Notes under the pieces: model-generated
The model's input: only the letters and a program-made list of their open reading frames with translations
The model's database searches: none
What the model was told of the DNA's origin: nothing
Shown here: piece after piece, positions 7,785-17,780 of the stretch
Numbering within the stretch: the stretch's first letter is position 1
Layout of the letters: each line of letters starts with the position of its first letter
Position numbers and translations under genes: made by a program
From: Symbiodinium natans
Lineage: Eukaryota > Sar > Dinophyceae > Suessiales > Symbiodiniaceae
DNA length: 62,000 nt
Assembly: GCA_905221605.1 (NCBI GenBank)
Contig: CAJNDS010002312.1
Span: forward strand, 255,001-317,000
Reading direction: 5' to 3'

Positions 7785-7890
7785 TAAATTGGGGGGGTAC
7801 CTTATTGGGGTCCTGATTATTAGGAATCCTACTATTTGGGGGTCCATATTAAGGGCCCCTGATTTTCGTACACCGCCATATTGGGTGAAT
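7785..7890 (-). repeat. Dispersed element, copy 2 (inverted relative to 3980 to 4075)
   Basis: It contains CCTTATTGGGGTCCTGAT, TACTATTTGGGGGTCCAT and CCCTGATTTTCGTA, the reverse complement of words at 3980 to 4075 in matching order. A shorter related piece (CTTGGGGTCCATATTTATAGG) lies at 7617. Confidence 0.75.
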
Positions 7891-7962
7891 ACGCTGCGAC
7901 GCACCTGGGAGGTGGCTCGACAGACGCAAGCTGCGGCGGAGACGTCGGCTGCGGCCCTATAG
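7891..7962 (+). CDS. Possible terminal exon
   Basis: It reads LRRTWEVARQTQAAAET then SAAAL and a TAG stop, directly after the dispersed element. The upstream part of the open frame is the element itself, so the start is unknown. Confidence 0.35.
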   Translation, partial: TLRRTWEVARQTQAAAETSAAAL

Positions 7963-7986
7963 AGCGTGCTTGGTGTACCCGCTGTG

Positions 7987-8034
7987 TACTCCCAAACCCT
8001 AACCCCTAAACCCTAAACCCTAGACCCTCAACCC
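7987..8034 (-). repeat. CCCTAAA array
   Basis: Six units, followed by TTTTCAATTCAG, an acceptor. Confidence 0.9.
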
Positions 8035-8046
8035 TTTTCAATTCAG

Positions 8047-8238
8047 GATCAGCCGGAGATTGACCTGATATGGCGCTCGAGATCAGACTTCGAGACAGCC
8101 GAAGGCCTGATAACCCGGATCTCTCACAACCGTGGGCCCCCCGCAACACGGCCGAGGCTTCATAATCCACTCCTCGAAGTATCTGGCTACCCAGTGGTTG
8201 AGGCTCGGGATGGACACGACTGTTTGCTTTGCTTCTAA
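8047..8238 (+). CDS. Strong exon (63 codons), stop supplied by CCCTAAA repeat
   Basis: The exon follows CCCTTTTCAATTCAG|G. It reads DQPEIDLIWRSRSDF, ETAEGLITRISHNRG, PPATRPRLHNPLLEV, SGYPVVEARDGHD and CLLCF. The TAA at 8236 to 8238 belongs to the first TAAACCC of the next array, so the frame either ends on a repeat-derived stop or leaves by a GC donor just before it. The longest certain-looking exon of the mosaic. No family recognised. Confidence 0.7.
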   Translation, partial: DQPEIDLIWRSRSDFETAEGLITRISHNRGPPATRPRLHNPLLEVSGYPVVEARDGHDCLLCF

Positions 8239-8282
8239 ACCCTAAACCCTCAACCCTAAACCCTAAACCCTAAACCCTAAAG
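8234..8282 (-). repeat. CCCTAAA array ending CCTAAAG
   Basis: Seven units. The last reads CCTAAAG, creating an AG directly before the next open exon. Confidence 0.95.
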
Positions 8283-8425
8283 CCTTCTTCCCAAGACTTT
8301 CCGGTGGCACCTCGGACCTTAGGTGGCTTCAAGACGGCAAGCTCTCGGAGGTGGCAAGCAAGTTTGATCCGGATGTGCGGAAGGCGCGATTTTTTCAGGC
8401 GTTCGAGGGCTTTGTTGCGACTTGA
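8283..8425 (+). CDS. Strong exon (about 47 codons)
   Basis: It reads FFPRLSGGTSDLRWLQ, DGKLSEVASKFDPDV and RKARFFQAFEGFVAT before TGA. Composition is typical of a globular protein. The acceptor would be the AG of the terminal CCTAAAG repeat unit. The TGA may be a true stop, or the exon may leave by a GA donor (ACTT|GAGGGA). Confidence 0.65.
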
Positions 8426-8521
8426 GGGAACCGTAAACTCAGGGCCTAGGCCGCCCCGCTTCAGCCCTTCGACCTCGATGGCGCAAGCCGACCCAGGTCG
8501 CTCGCCCGCCTGCCACAGCAG

Positions 8522-8588
8522 GTGGTTCGGTAGCGCCCACGATGGGCTCTCTCCTCGCAACCAGTACTGGTCCCTTTTAATCAAGTAA
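8522..8588 (+). CDS. Probable terminal exon
   Basis: It follows GCCACAGCAG|G and reads WFGSAHDGLSPRNQYW then SLLIK and TAA, four bases before a short CCCTAAA block. A candidate 3' end for the protein encoded from about 8 kb. Confidence 0.55.
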
Positions 8589-8851
8589 TTACCCTAAACC
8601 CTCGACCTCCTCTGACCTCCCTGACCCCCCCTGACCCCCTGTTTTCTTCCCCTGCACCCCTGGCCCCCCGGCCTGGTTCCTCTGCCCGCCCTCACCCCTT
8701 TGGCCCCCCCTAGTTCATGAAACTGAATAAGTTTTTAGAAGTGGGCTGTTGCCTTGAGTTTAGGCCTAAACCCTAAAAGGAATAGGTTTGGGTGGCTTTG
8801 CCGCCTCGGACGGCGTGGGGTGGGAGAAAAGTGCTAGATGGCCCTCCACAG

Positions 8852-8938
8852 TCGGGACAAAGGTGCTCTTGGACCTCACGCAGCTTTCGAGCTTGTTCCG
8901 AAACCTTACCTTCACAGCACCTACGCCCTGTCACAGCA
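8852..8938 (+). CDS. Possible internal exon
   Basis: It follows CCCTCCACAG and reads GTKVLLDLTQLSSLFRN then LTFTAPTPCHS up to a CCCTAAA array. Confidence 0.45.
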
Positions 8939-9030
8939 AACCCTAAACCCTAAATGACCCTAAACCCTAAACTTAAACCCTAAACCCTAAACCCTAAACC
9001 CTAAACCCTAAACCCTAAACCCTAAACCCT
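8936..9030 (-). repeat. CCCTAAA array
   Basis: About twelve units with one TGACCCT interruption. Confidence 0.95.
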
Positions 9031-9066
9031 GCAGAACTGCTGAAATCAAACCCCCCCCCCCCGAAG

Positions 9067-9137
9067 GTCTTGCTGTCTGAGCCCGCGGCCAAGGAAGCCT
9101 GCCAGCAGGCCAAATCGCAGGGAGTCCATGGGAGTCC
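9067..9137 (+). CDS. Probable exon, helical
   Basis: It follows a run of C and CGAAG|G. It reads VLLSEPAAKEACQQAKSQ then GVHGSP, then TAA from the next CCCTAAA block. Alanine/glutamine helix. Confidence 0.5.
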
Positions 9138-9357
9138 CTAAACCCGAAAGCCCAAGCCCTAAACCCGAAACCCTCAATGTTTAATCCCTAAACCCTAAAC
9201 CCTAAACCCTAAAGCCTAAAGCCTAAAGCCTAAAGCCTAAAGCCTAAAGCCTAAAGCCGAAAGCCTAAAGCCGAAAGCCTAAAGCCTAAACCCTAAACCC
9301 TAAACCCTAAACCTAAACCCTAAACCCTACACCCTAAACCCTAAACCCTAAACCCTA
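9137..9357 (-). repeat. CCCTAAA array with an AAAGCCT sub-array
   Basis: Regular CCCTAAA flanks about eleven tandem AAAGCCT units (9208 to 9288), two carrying CCGAAAG. A single-base variant of the unit was amplified locally. Confidence 0.9.
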
Positions 9358-9358
9358 C

Positions 9359-9457
9359 TTCGCTGCATCCCGGAGCGCGAGGTGCAAAGATTCTGCCAGC
9401 GGCTTGATGACCGCGTTCCGGTGGAGCTCTCCCAGCCCTTGGAGGCCCTAAACTTGG
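9359..9457 (+). CDS. Strong exon (33 codons) ending on a telomere-like repeat
   Basis: It reads LRCIPEREVQRFCQR then LDDRVPVELSQPLEALNL with no stop and ends at ACTTGG|GTTTAGGG. CCCTAAA repeats run to its 5' edge. No family recognised. Confidence 0.65.
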
Positions 9458-9555
9458 GTTTAGGGTTTAGGGTTTAGGGTTTAGGGTTTAGGGTTTAGGG
9501 TTTAGGGTTTAGGGTTTAGGGTTGAGGGTTGAGGGTTTAGGGTTTAAGGTTTAGG
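9453..9555 (+). repeat. TTTAGGG array
   Basis: About fourteen units, two TTGAGGG variants at the end. Confidence 0.95.
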
Positions 9556-9558
9556 TGT

Positions 9559-9702
9559 TTCCCCTTATACTAACAGTCGTAAATAGGGATTATAATCGGG
9601 GCGTAGGGTTTTGGGTTTAGGGTTTGGGGTTTACGGTTTAGGGTTTAGGGTTCAGGGTACTATAATCCCTATCACCTGTCAAGGACTGTTGGTATAAGGG
9701 CG
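9559..9702. mobile_element. Short element with inverted ends around a telomere-like core
   Basis: The left end CCCCTTATACTAACAGTC plus ATAGGGATTATAATC is matched in inverted order on the right by TATAATCCCTATCACC plus GACTGTTGGTATAAGGG. Between them (9604 to 9657) is TTTAGGG-type repeat. The structure resembles a small non-autonomous inverted-repeat element. No target-site duplication is evident. Confidence 0.6.
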
Positions 9703-10935
9703 AACATTCCAATATGTGTGGATGGGGTGTCTCCAGGCGTTTTGAGCGGAAGAGGGTGCAGCGCAGATGCAAGTGCCACGTCTGATGGTTTCAGGATTTC
9801 TGCAGCTGCATCGGTCTGGCACTCGGATGTCTGCACCATTCGTAAAAAAGAAAGGGGGTGGCCCGGAGATGCCAGGGACAAGGGAGTATGTGAAGGCCAA
9901 CAAGGCCGGGAGCTGAACCTCTGTGAGCCTCTGCAAGAGCTGTGCCATGTTGGCATGGAGTGTTGCGCGGGCAAAATGAGGCGTACATGGACATCGTGAT
10001 GGGTTCGAGGAAGTGGCAAGGAGATGTCCCGTATCTTGTCGAGGCAGGTCGCCCGGCAGAGCATGAAAAGCCCCCTCTGACCGAAGAGTGGTACAGTACT
10101 TGGAACATCTTGGAAACACGTCTGCTTCAGGGCAACCGCAATGGCCCATCTGTTGTGCAAAACGTCGCGGAGCGGCTGAACAAGAAGAATTCGGAGCCCT
10201 GTCTGCAAGATGTTCGAAGCCGGGGTTTGTTTCCGAGAGTATGCGGGGGCCCTTACGTGGCCTTAAAAGTGTTGCCAGGCTCCCAAAGGCACGATTGATG
10301 TGAGGAAACCCCCCTTCAGACTGGTGCCTGCAGAACCCTCTTGACGAAGCCGGCATCCGCGATCACGCAGTAGTTCTGCGACGACTGCTCAAAGTCGCGC
10401 AGGTGCTGCCATGTGTGGTGTCAAGAGTCAAGCACCTGAGGGTTTAGGGCCTAAAGGGTTCAGATTCTGGTGATTTGCGTGTCTCAGGCTTTCAGGGTTC
10501 AGGTTTGGAGGGATGATGCTGGCAGGCCGTGCTCCCGAACGACGACCCATCAAAGAACTGCGGGTGACTTCTCTTGGTGTGGTGACTTCCCAGATCCGCA
10601 GCGCGAGAACTCTGCGAAGTGTCTGAGTGACCAGAAGCCGGAGCCCGGAGAGCTATAAGTCCCCCAAGCAGAGCCTTGGCGCCGGTTTGTGCCATTGAGA
10701 CCTGCAGTAGCACCAGTCAATGGCGCTTCCCAGCGGTGAACTTTGAAGAGCCTTTGGGCAGTTGTGGAGTCTGACACACTGCCCATCCGCTGGAAGGGGC
10801 GTAGGATGTAGGACTTGGAGCGTGGACGTGGACCAACAAGAGCTCTGCACAGGACTGTTTCAGTGTCGCGCCTGCACATGGGGGGGGCTTCCTTAAGTTA
10901 GGGTCCCTTTTTGGGTTTCCTGTTATAGTACGGAG
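9703..10935. other. No confident gene
   Basis: Unique GC-balanced sequence with open frames on both strands (up to about 225 codons on minus, 9679 to 10356). None has a recognisable domain, and overlapping frames are similarly open, so I do not call a gene. Confidence 0.4.
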
Positions 10936-11035
10936 NNNNNNNNNNNNNNNNNNNNNNNNNNNNNNNNNNNNNNNNNNNNNNNNNNNNNNNNNNNNNNNNN
11001 NNNNNNNNNNNNNNNNNNNNNNNNNNNNNNNNNNN
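10936..11035. other. Assembly gap, 100 N
   Basis: Exactly 100 N, the usual placeholder for a gap of unknown size. Sequence on either side may not be directly adjacent. Confidence 0.99.
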
Positions 11036-14000
11036 TGACCATGCATGTGCAGGCATGTTGTTTGAACAAGGTCCTACCATAGAGTGCCTTGAGGCCTTAA
11101 CATTCAGATAAGCCTGGCCTTACCATTGTTGTGTTATTGAGGCCCGCTGCCTCGTTCTCAGTCAGATGGGTATCGATCTGCCACGACCTCGTTGCGTAAT
11201 ACCTATGCTGATGCAGCTTCGCTTTCGGCACTCGGCAACCTAGCAGAACTGAGGCATCGACAGCGGCACCTTGAACAAAAAAACTAGACAGGCAATGACC
11301 CAATTGTTCTGGCCCAGACATGCCAAACCTATGGCTTTGAAGATCCGGGAGCTGCACAGCCACTTCCAGGCAGGCCTCTGAGATAGCTGAACATCTTCTC
11401 AGGAGCTGCTGCTGTGGCTAAAACATGCTAAAACCCTAAGCCCCTTCCCACCTTGCAGCCTTTGACCGTGATCAGGTAAGAAGTGGTCCTCGGATAGAAC
11501 CAATCTGTGCGGCCGCAACAAGCACAAAACGTTTCAATTCGTATCAACCTCTCAGCTCATGGCCCTCTGAAGCCGCGATACAAGCGGCGTATGCCTGGCC
11601 TTACTGCCAGCCTGGCTAGCATGGCACGAAGAGCAGAGCTTTCCATTGAGCGTACAGGGTCCGTGCTGCTCTTGTTGTTGTAGAAGGTCTTGCCCGCCAA
11701 GAAACACGATCTGCCAATCCGCTGGGACCTGGAAGTTTCAGTATTTGCAAAAAGACAGAGGCGAGAAATGCGTTTTGGATCCGGCCAGAGAAGCAGTGTT
11801 GGTCAAACAATGCTGTCTGCAAAACAAATGACTGGCCATTTGCCTGGGCTGGTCGGATGCGTGAAGACTGGCGGGGTCGCGAATTTGTAAAACTGTTGAT
11901 ACCATAGTTAAAGAAGCACCGTCTGGGCGGTCTGGGCCTGCCATGACCTGCCTTGCCTTGTTCTTCCCAGTTGTACATTGCACCGCAGAGCGCAAAAATG
12001 TGCGCGCCCGAGCTTCCGTAAGTCGCCCAGAGAACAAGCAGCTCCGAATCTTGTTCAGGAAACATTTAAATGCAAATCGCAACTCTCTCATGTCATTTTT
12101 CGTAAACCAAGTGCGGTGCTACGGAGGAGGTGGTTCGATGTGAAGCATCATGAATAGCACGAGTGCGCATGCGCACACTGGCTCTGACATGCAGTTGTTA
12201 CCCTGAAGGCTGGCTTCAAGAACATCAACTTTCAGACCCGTTTCGCGCAAGCTCTCTAGGCAAGAAGCTGAAACAGAACCACCGTCAAACCGAATTCACA
12301 GGTGCCAAAAGCTGCGAGGCAACTTTTCAACAGCCAGCGCCTGGCACAAGGCGCGGTCCAAGCTGGCACCTAGCTGGAGCAAGCTACTGTAAGTCGAAGC
12401 TTCCAACATGAGCTTCACTTTGGGAGCTGGGCCGAAATCGGCAAGGAACTCGCAGTTGTCCTGAAGCATCTCTGGAGAGTTGTGGCTCTTGATGGCTCTT
12501 GAGGCACTGAGGACAGCAGCATCTAAGGCTTGTGCCTCCACGACGAGGACACGCGCACCTTCACCTGCTTGCCCATGCTTGAGAATCACCTCGGCGACGA
12601 GCCTCTGCCAATTCTCTCGCGTGTGAAAGATGACCAACAAGCAAACAGATGCAAAAATTGATGCAAAAGGCATCAAAAACACCACGACCATCCAAGGAGG
12701 AGGCAAAGAAACTCAGGCAGGAACATGTCTCCAGAGTTGCATATGGGACAAGGCACGGCCTTGCAGTTCCCAGGGTGCCAGGGTGCCCTGCGTAAGATCA
12801 TGACTCGAATTTGGTCATATTTCGTCCATCTTCAGGATGCGACCAATGCTTCCTGCTGTAAGATCGATTCCAGTGAGCTTGCTGCCATCCGGCCTGGTGT
12901 TAAACTGTTCTATGTCTGCACATGCAGTCCTTCTCACCAACTGAAAGATTTCTGGGTTCCAAACAGAAAGTAGCGCTTCAATGCTGCTGGATTGACGAGC
13001 CTGGCAAACATGTTGTCAGTGAAAGATCTAATGTTGACACCATTCGGAATGCATGCACGATGCATTGTGCAAAGATGGGATGAGGCGAGGTGCCCAATCT
13101 GCGCCAAGTGACTCACGTTTAGCCTGAGCTGCTGCCATGTCGGGTCGAAGCAGGAGTCACACACAGGGAGCAGATTCAGTGTGGAAAATAAGCTCTATGT
13201 GTTCTGTATTTGAAAAGGCTTTAGCCTGTAGCGGAGGCAGTTTCGTGTTGTCTCTTCCTCGTTTCGAAGCTGCGTGCCAACAACATTTTGCTGCTCGGAT
13301 CTGGTGATTAGTGGCTCCGAACTTGGCGACCTCCGCTTTCGATCCTCTTGCCGCCACAAAAGCCAAGACAACGGCTACCATGCGATGACGGCGATGGAAC
13401 TTTCGTCTGGCCATGGGGCAACGCCAGGACCCGGGCGTTCAAGACGGTGGACGTGCCGGCAGACACAGCAAAAGTCAGATGCATCCATTTCACAGAATTC
13501 AGCAACAGACTTAGTCCTAGCGGGATTGTGTATACATTGTCATAACGTATAGCGGATTGCCGAGGGTTGACCGGCGGTTTACCCAGTAGAGGGCCATGCA
13601 AGTTGAGGCAACGGCTGCCGACCATCTACAGCTGACCACCGTGTAGCTGCCATGTGTAGCTCCTCAGCGTGGCGCTGGTGCAACAGGGCCGTCCTGTATT
13701 GGCTTGCCAACAAGGAGCACTGAATTGCTTCTGCATGACCTCCCAGCGCCTCAGACACACTATGACACACTCGTTCGAATCCTCAAGTTGCCTACGGTAT
13801 CAGCTCTCGAAGCTCCTAGTGCCCCAGCTCAGGCTGGCAGTCCAAGTTGACGCAAAACGCCTCGCAATGCTTGATACTTCAAGTGCAGAGCACATGCATG
13901 AGCAGTTGGACGCAGTTGGTACATTCAGAGCAGTGCCCGATGAACCTCGAGCACGTCGCCAACAGTAGAAGCGCGAGACCTTGAACTGCAAGCAGCCTCA

Positions 14001-16780
14001 GTTCAGTCTGTCGTTCTTGATCGGATTCCATGTCCACAGCTTAGGAGCATGGGAGACGGCGCTGCTGTCGAACCACAGTAGTGGATCACCGGGTGGGTGA
14101 AGAGAATTCCGTTTCTTTTGGGGTTCGGCCCCTTGGGTTCAGAATGGGTTTAGGGCACATGGGCCCCATTAACTATGTCAACACACAAGGGCCCTCAGAT
14201 AGAACTCTTGGCAGGCTCTGGGGATTGAGATGGCTTGCTTGGATCTGCGTACCCGCCCGAGACGACCCAGGAGCGTGCAGGCGGCAGGCTTGCATGGCTT
14301 GCCTTGTCAGCTTCAAGATTCGGGTGTGCCCTATCGCGGATCGAGGATGTGTGGGCCGACATTAACCTGAAGAGTGAGCTAATTTGCACACTTGGCTCGC
14401 GTTGATGCTGTTCACCTTGGGGCTTAAACATTGGAAAACAGCAGCCGAGACTGGTGCTGTCCTTCTTTTGCGCACTCCACCGCTTTGTCCCAGTAAGCTC
14501 TTGAATGATCGGGGATTTGTGTGGGGCACAGCCTTTCGGAAAGCTTCACGATACTCAAGAGACGTGTGAGCTGACAGCAATGCGCCCGAAAAGTGGAAAG
14601 GCACCAGCTGAGTCGCAAAACGCGTGACATTATTGACCCCCCATGAGGCTGCAACAAAGCAGCGATGAGGACGTGGTTTTGCAATCTGGGTCAGCCTGGG
14701 CAACTGCAGGAAGGTCAGAACAGCCATCCATGTGGAGGGAAGCGGATGAGCGAGCTGCTGTAGTCAGTCAACAGGTGCAACAACATCTCCCATGTTGACA
14801 TGTTGCATTATGTGGTGTAGCGGCCCTAAGATCGACTTCGCGATCTTAGGCAGTCGCCTCAGTGCACGTCCTTACCCTTGGTCTTTCCCTACCTTCATGT
14901 GGAAAGGCCTAGCCTGCAGCCACCAAACCTATGACAAGACACACCTTTCCAAATTCGGCCACCTAATCGCCTAATCCTTACGGCTGCAATGCGCTGCGCA
15001 CTTGCCAATACTTGCCAAATTTGCCAGTCCACAAGCCCAGACAAGTCCAGACTGACAAAACATGACAAAACCCTAGCGGGGCTCCCCTGTAGCCTGTGGG
15101 GGGCTGCAGGCGGTGCAGTACACTCTCTGGGATGCCGGCGCTGTGACAGCTGCTGCGAAAATGGTAACCTGGCGACTCGCCACGCAAGCCTGTGCTGGTC
15201 GTGTGCTGGTCGGTTTCGTGTGGCAGGACGCAAGAACGAGGCAACTGCTCGAAAGCTCTTGCGGGCCGTTTCATGGACCTCGAGCGATATCGAGTGTGCA
15301 GAGCTTTTGCTTCAGAACCGAACAAATCTCACCGCGACCGATGTGCCTGTGGCATTTCCGCTGGTCGGGGGCTGTGGCATTGCCGCACATTTCTGAACGT
15401 GCGCTACTTGGGGTGTTTGGGCTTGCTTGAACATATGCCTGCCATGTTTGAAACATATTGTTGCACTGCGCTCAGCTTTCATGGGGCACGTGCATGGCCG
15501 CGCTGTGCACATAGGCGAGTGCCGAAATATTCGCGGCTGAGGACCAGTTCACGGTGCCAGGGAAGCACCGTTTCAGCAAACGCTCCAAGATTGCAACCGG
15601 TTGCAAGGAAACGGCGTGAGCAAGTCTACTGGTTTTTGTCCCTTGGGGACGTTCAATGTATCAGGCGGCAGCAAACCAGTGTTCAGACTCCTGCCATTGC
15701 AGGACCCGCTAGTTTGCAGACCTGAGTCGCAGGCAAGCCACGTCTCAAACATTTCAGGGTCAGAGTCGCAGGCCGCAGGAGCAAACTTTCAAGCTGGACA
15801 ACTGGCTCAGTCGTGACCCCAACACACAGTGACAAGCTATCGCCGTGAGGCCTTTTAAACCGGGTTGAAACTGCACCCCTGCGGCCTGAACCAACTGCTT
15901 CCCTTGCGGCCACTTACAGCCGCTAAAACAATTGTCGTCCAAGCGCGTCATGACAGCACGCCGCACATCACATGGTCTGTGTGGCCTTCTAGCTCCACTA
16001 GTGGTTCACTTTCCACTGCAGTGTCATAGAGCTTCAGAACATCGCCGAAAAGCTCCCCATCTTCCCTCAGATTACTTGGTCTTACATGTCACCGACTTCG
16101 AACTTCTGCACAGTTCCTGGTGCCGCGCCCACCGGACACAGCGCACAGGCAGCGCTGCCTGTGAATATCAATGGCCACCTTGCCGCAATGGCATCATCTG
16201 ACCATGCAGTCTCCAGATATGCAATTGTCCGAGATGCAGGCGCAGCGCATCTGTTCGCTGCCCAGGAAGGTTTCGTACAAGCACTGGCCATCCTGCATTC
16301 CATTGCAAGGAATGCTAAGCACGAGCATGCGAAGCCTGGCTTGCTAAGTGTATCTATGTTCAACCTCAACCATGTCAGCGACATCGGCAGCAAATCCTCG
16401 AGGTTCCAGGTCCAACAGAACAATCCTTTCTGACTCTTGTCATGGAGTCCTGCCGACGCGGGTTCGATGAGCTGAATCCCGCCCAACTTTGTCTACCCGA
16501 GCCTGAGGCAATGCACCTTTTGCTGGGCCAGTCCTGGCACAAAGCGCGTCCTTCACTTGCACACACATCATCTCCACACTCAGCAACGCGATTTGTCCAT
16601 CACGAGCTCTTGTACATGACGACAGCCGCACCTGAACTCCTGGCCATTTCACACTGCTTGGTATAGCATGGCGTAACTCATAACGCAAAGACTTGTCACC
16701 GCTTGTGTCTGTACCACTCAACCAGCTGCTAATACGCAATTCTCTCACTCCACCTCAGTTGCCGCCTGGCCCCTCGCTTT
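11036..16780. other. Gene-poor stretch with scattered possible minus-strand exons
   Basis: Possible minus-strand exons, none bounded well enough to call: about 11130 to 11363 (LPDLQSHRFGMSGPEQ...), 12400 to 12620 (RLVAEVILKHGQAGEG...), 14430 to 14560 (YREAFRKAVPHTNPRSF...) and 16088 to 16490. At 16088 to 16490 the plus strand is equally open. No repeats or RNA genes seen. Confidence 0.35.
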
Positions 16781-16789
16781 TCCATTTTT

Positions 16790-17190
16790 CTTCCGCCCCC
16801 TCCTGAATGCATGTTGGGCCATCCAGCTTCCAAATCTTGATCGTGCCAGAAGCCGCAGCGACTACCTCAGGCATCACCGTCGAGCTGCAAGCGAGTGAAA
16901 GGAGGTTGCTCCGCGGCACATGTTGGGCAAGCCAGTCGACTGCCATGGCCTGCGGAGCTCGGCAGGCTTTGCTTGTGGTTCTCGTACTAGTTCTGGGCAT
17001 CTTTGCTCTTTCTGCATCGTTCGAAAGACCCTGAAGCGCCTGGATGTTAGATTCAGCCTCCGTTTGCCAAAGAAGCTTCCCTGAATCCAAGGAAAACAAC
17101 CGCAGGCGCACGTCGTCGTTGACTAGCGCGTGCCTCAGACTCCAGGCCAAATAGGGGTATTGGGTAGCTTCTGACAATTTCGCATATGAA
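16790..17190 (-). CDS. WD40-repeat exons (C-terminal part)
   Basis: The minus frame reads HALVNDDVRLRLFSLDSG then KLLWQTEAESNIQALQG, and later LLSLACSSTVMPEVVA then ASGTIKIWKLDGPT. Both carry the hydrophobic strand plus terminal [IL]W-K-L/F-S-L-D pattern of WD40 blades. The stretch between them (AERAKMPRTSTRTTS...) may be an intron or loop. WD40 propellers are protein-interaction scaffolds, and the partner is unknown. It probably belongs with the blades at 17.5 and 20.3 kb, although a second WD40 gene is possible. Confidence 0.6.
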
Positions 17191-17499
17191 TTCGGAACGT
17201 TTTCTGCAGGATCGCTTGCCAGTGTCCAAGGCCAGGCCCCTACGGGTGCAATTCGTGTGTTTGTACCACGACCAGCCCAGGAGGCTGACCGCAAAACTTG
17301 GTGCCACTCTTCGCCCAAGTTCATCAAGCTTACTTGAAGTATGCTGCCTGAACCTGAAAACCAATCGTGCTGCCGCGGGGAACGGGGGTGGGCTTTCCTC
17401 GTCCACCTGAAAACATGAAACTGTGAAGGCCATGTTGAGATCTGAAGCCCCAACTCACAACTAGTGACTAGTGGCTAACGGTTAACGGGCATGTGGCGA

Positions 17500-17780
17500 T
17501 CGAAGATGCTCATCGACTGGGCAACAAACAGCAAAGCTACCAACACACTGCTTGGATCCAAGCGATGTCCAGTCCGCTGACAATGATCTCACCCCACAGT
17601 TGCCAAAACCTGGTGGAACATACACGATCTGCAGCCCTGCAGGAACATCAGCCAGCAGACGGCCTGTGATATGCTGTCCCGATGCCAAATCCCAAAGGGC
17701 CACCGTCGCCCTGGAGGTCATCGGTAGGATGCTGCAGCCTGCGCTGCAACCAGGAGCCATGTTCAACAATTTCTGGGTTC
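17500..17780 (-). CDS. WD40-repeat exon
   Basis: The minus frame contains GCSILPMTSRATVALWDLAS then GQHITGRLLADVPAGLQ, a blade ending in the WD dipeptide of VALWDLASG. The likely acceptor is TTGCAGCGCAG|G near 17735. A GTGAGA donor follows FGNCG at about 17598. Confidence 0.6.

Noticed and set aside
9672-10356. 178- and 225-codon minus frames
   Set aside because: Several overlapping frames on both strands are equally open; no domain, splice signals or compositional support.
14895-15816. Multiple 100 to 177 codon frames on both strands
   Set aside because: GC-balanced region with mutually overlapping frames; none has recognisable motifs and starts rely on non-ATG codons.
16082-16486. Antisense pair of 115- and 134-codon frames
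   Set aside because: Both strands look protein-like, with a possible GTAAGA donor on minus, but neither could be preferred, so no gene was called.
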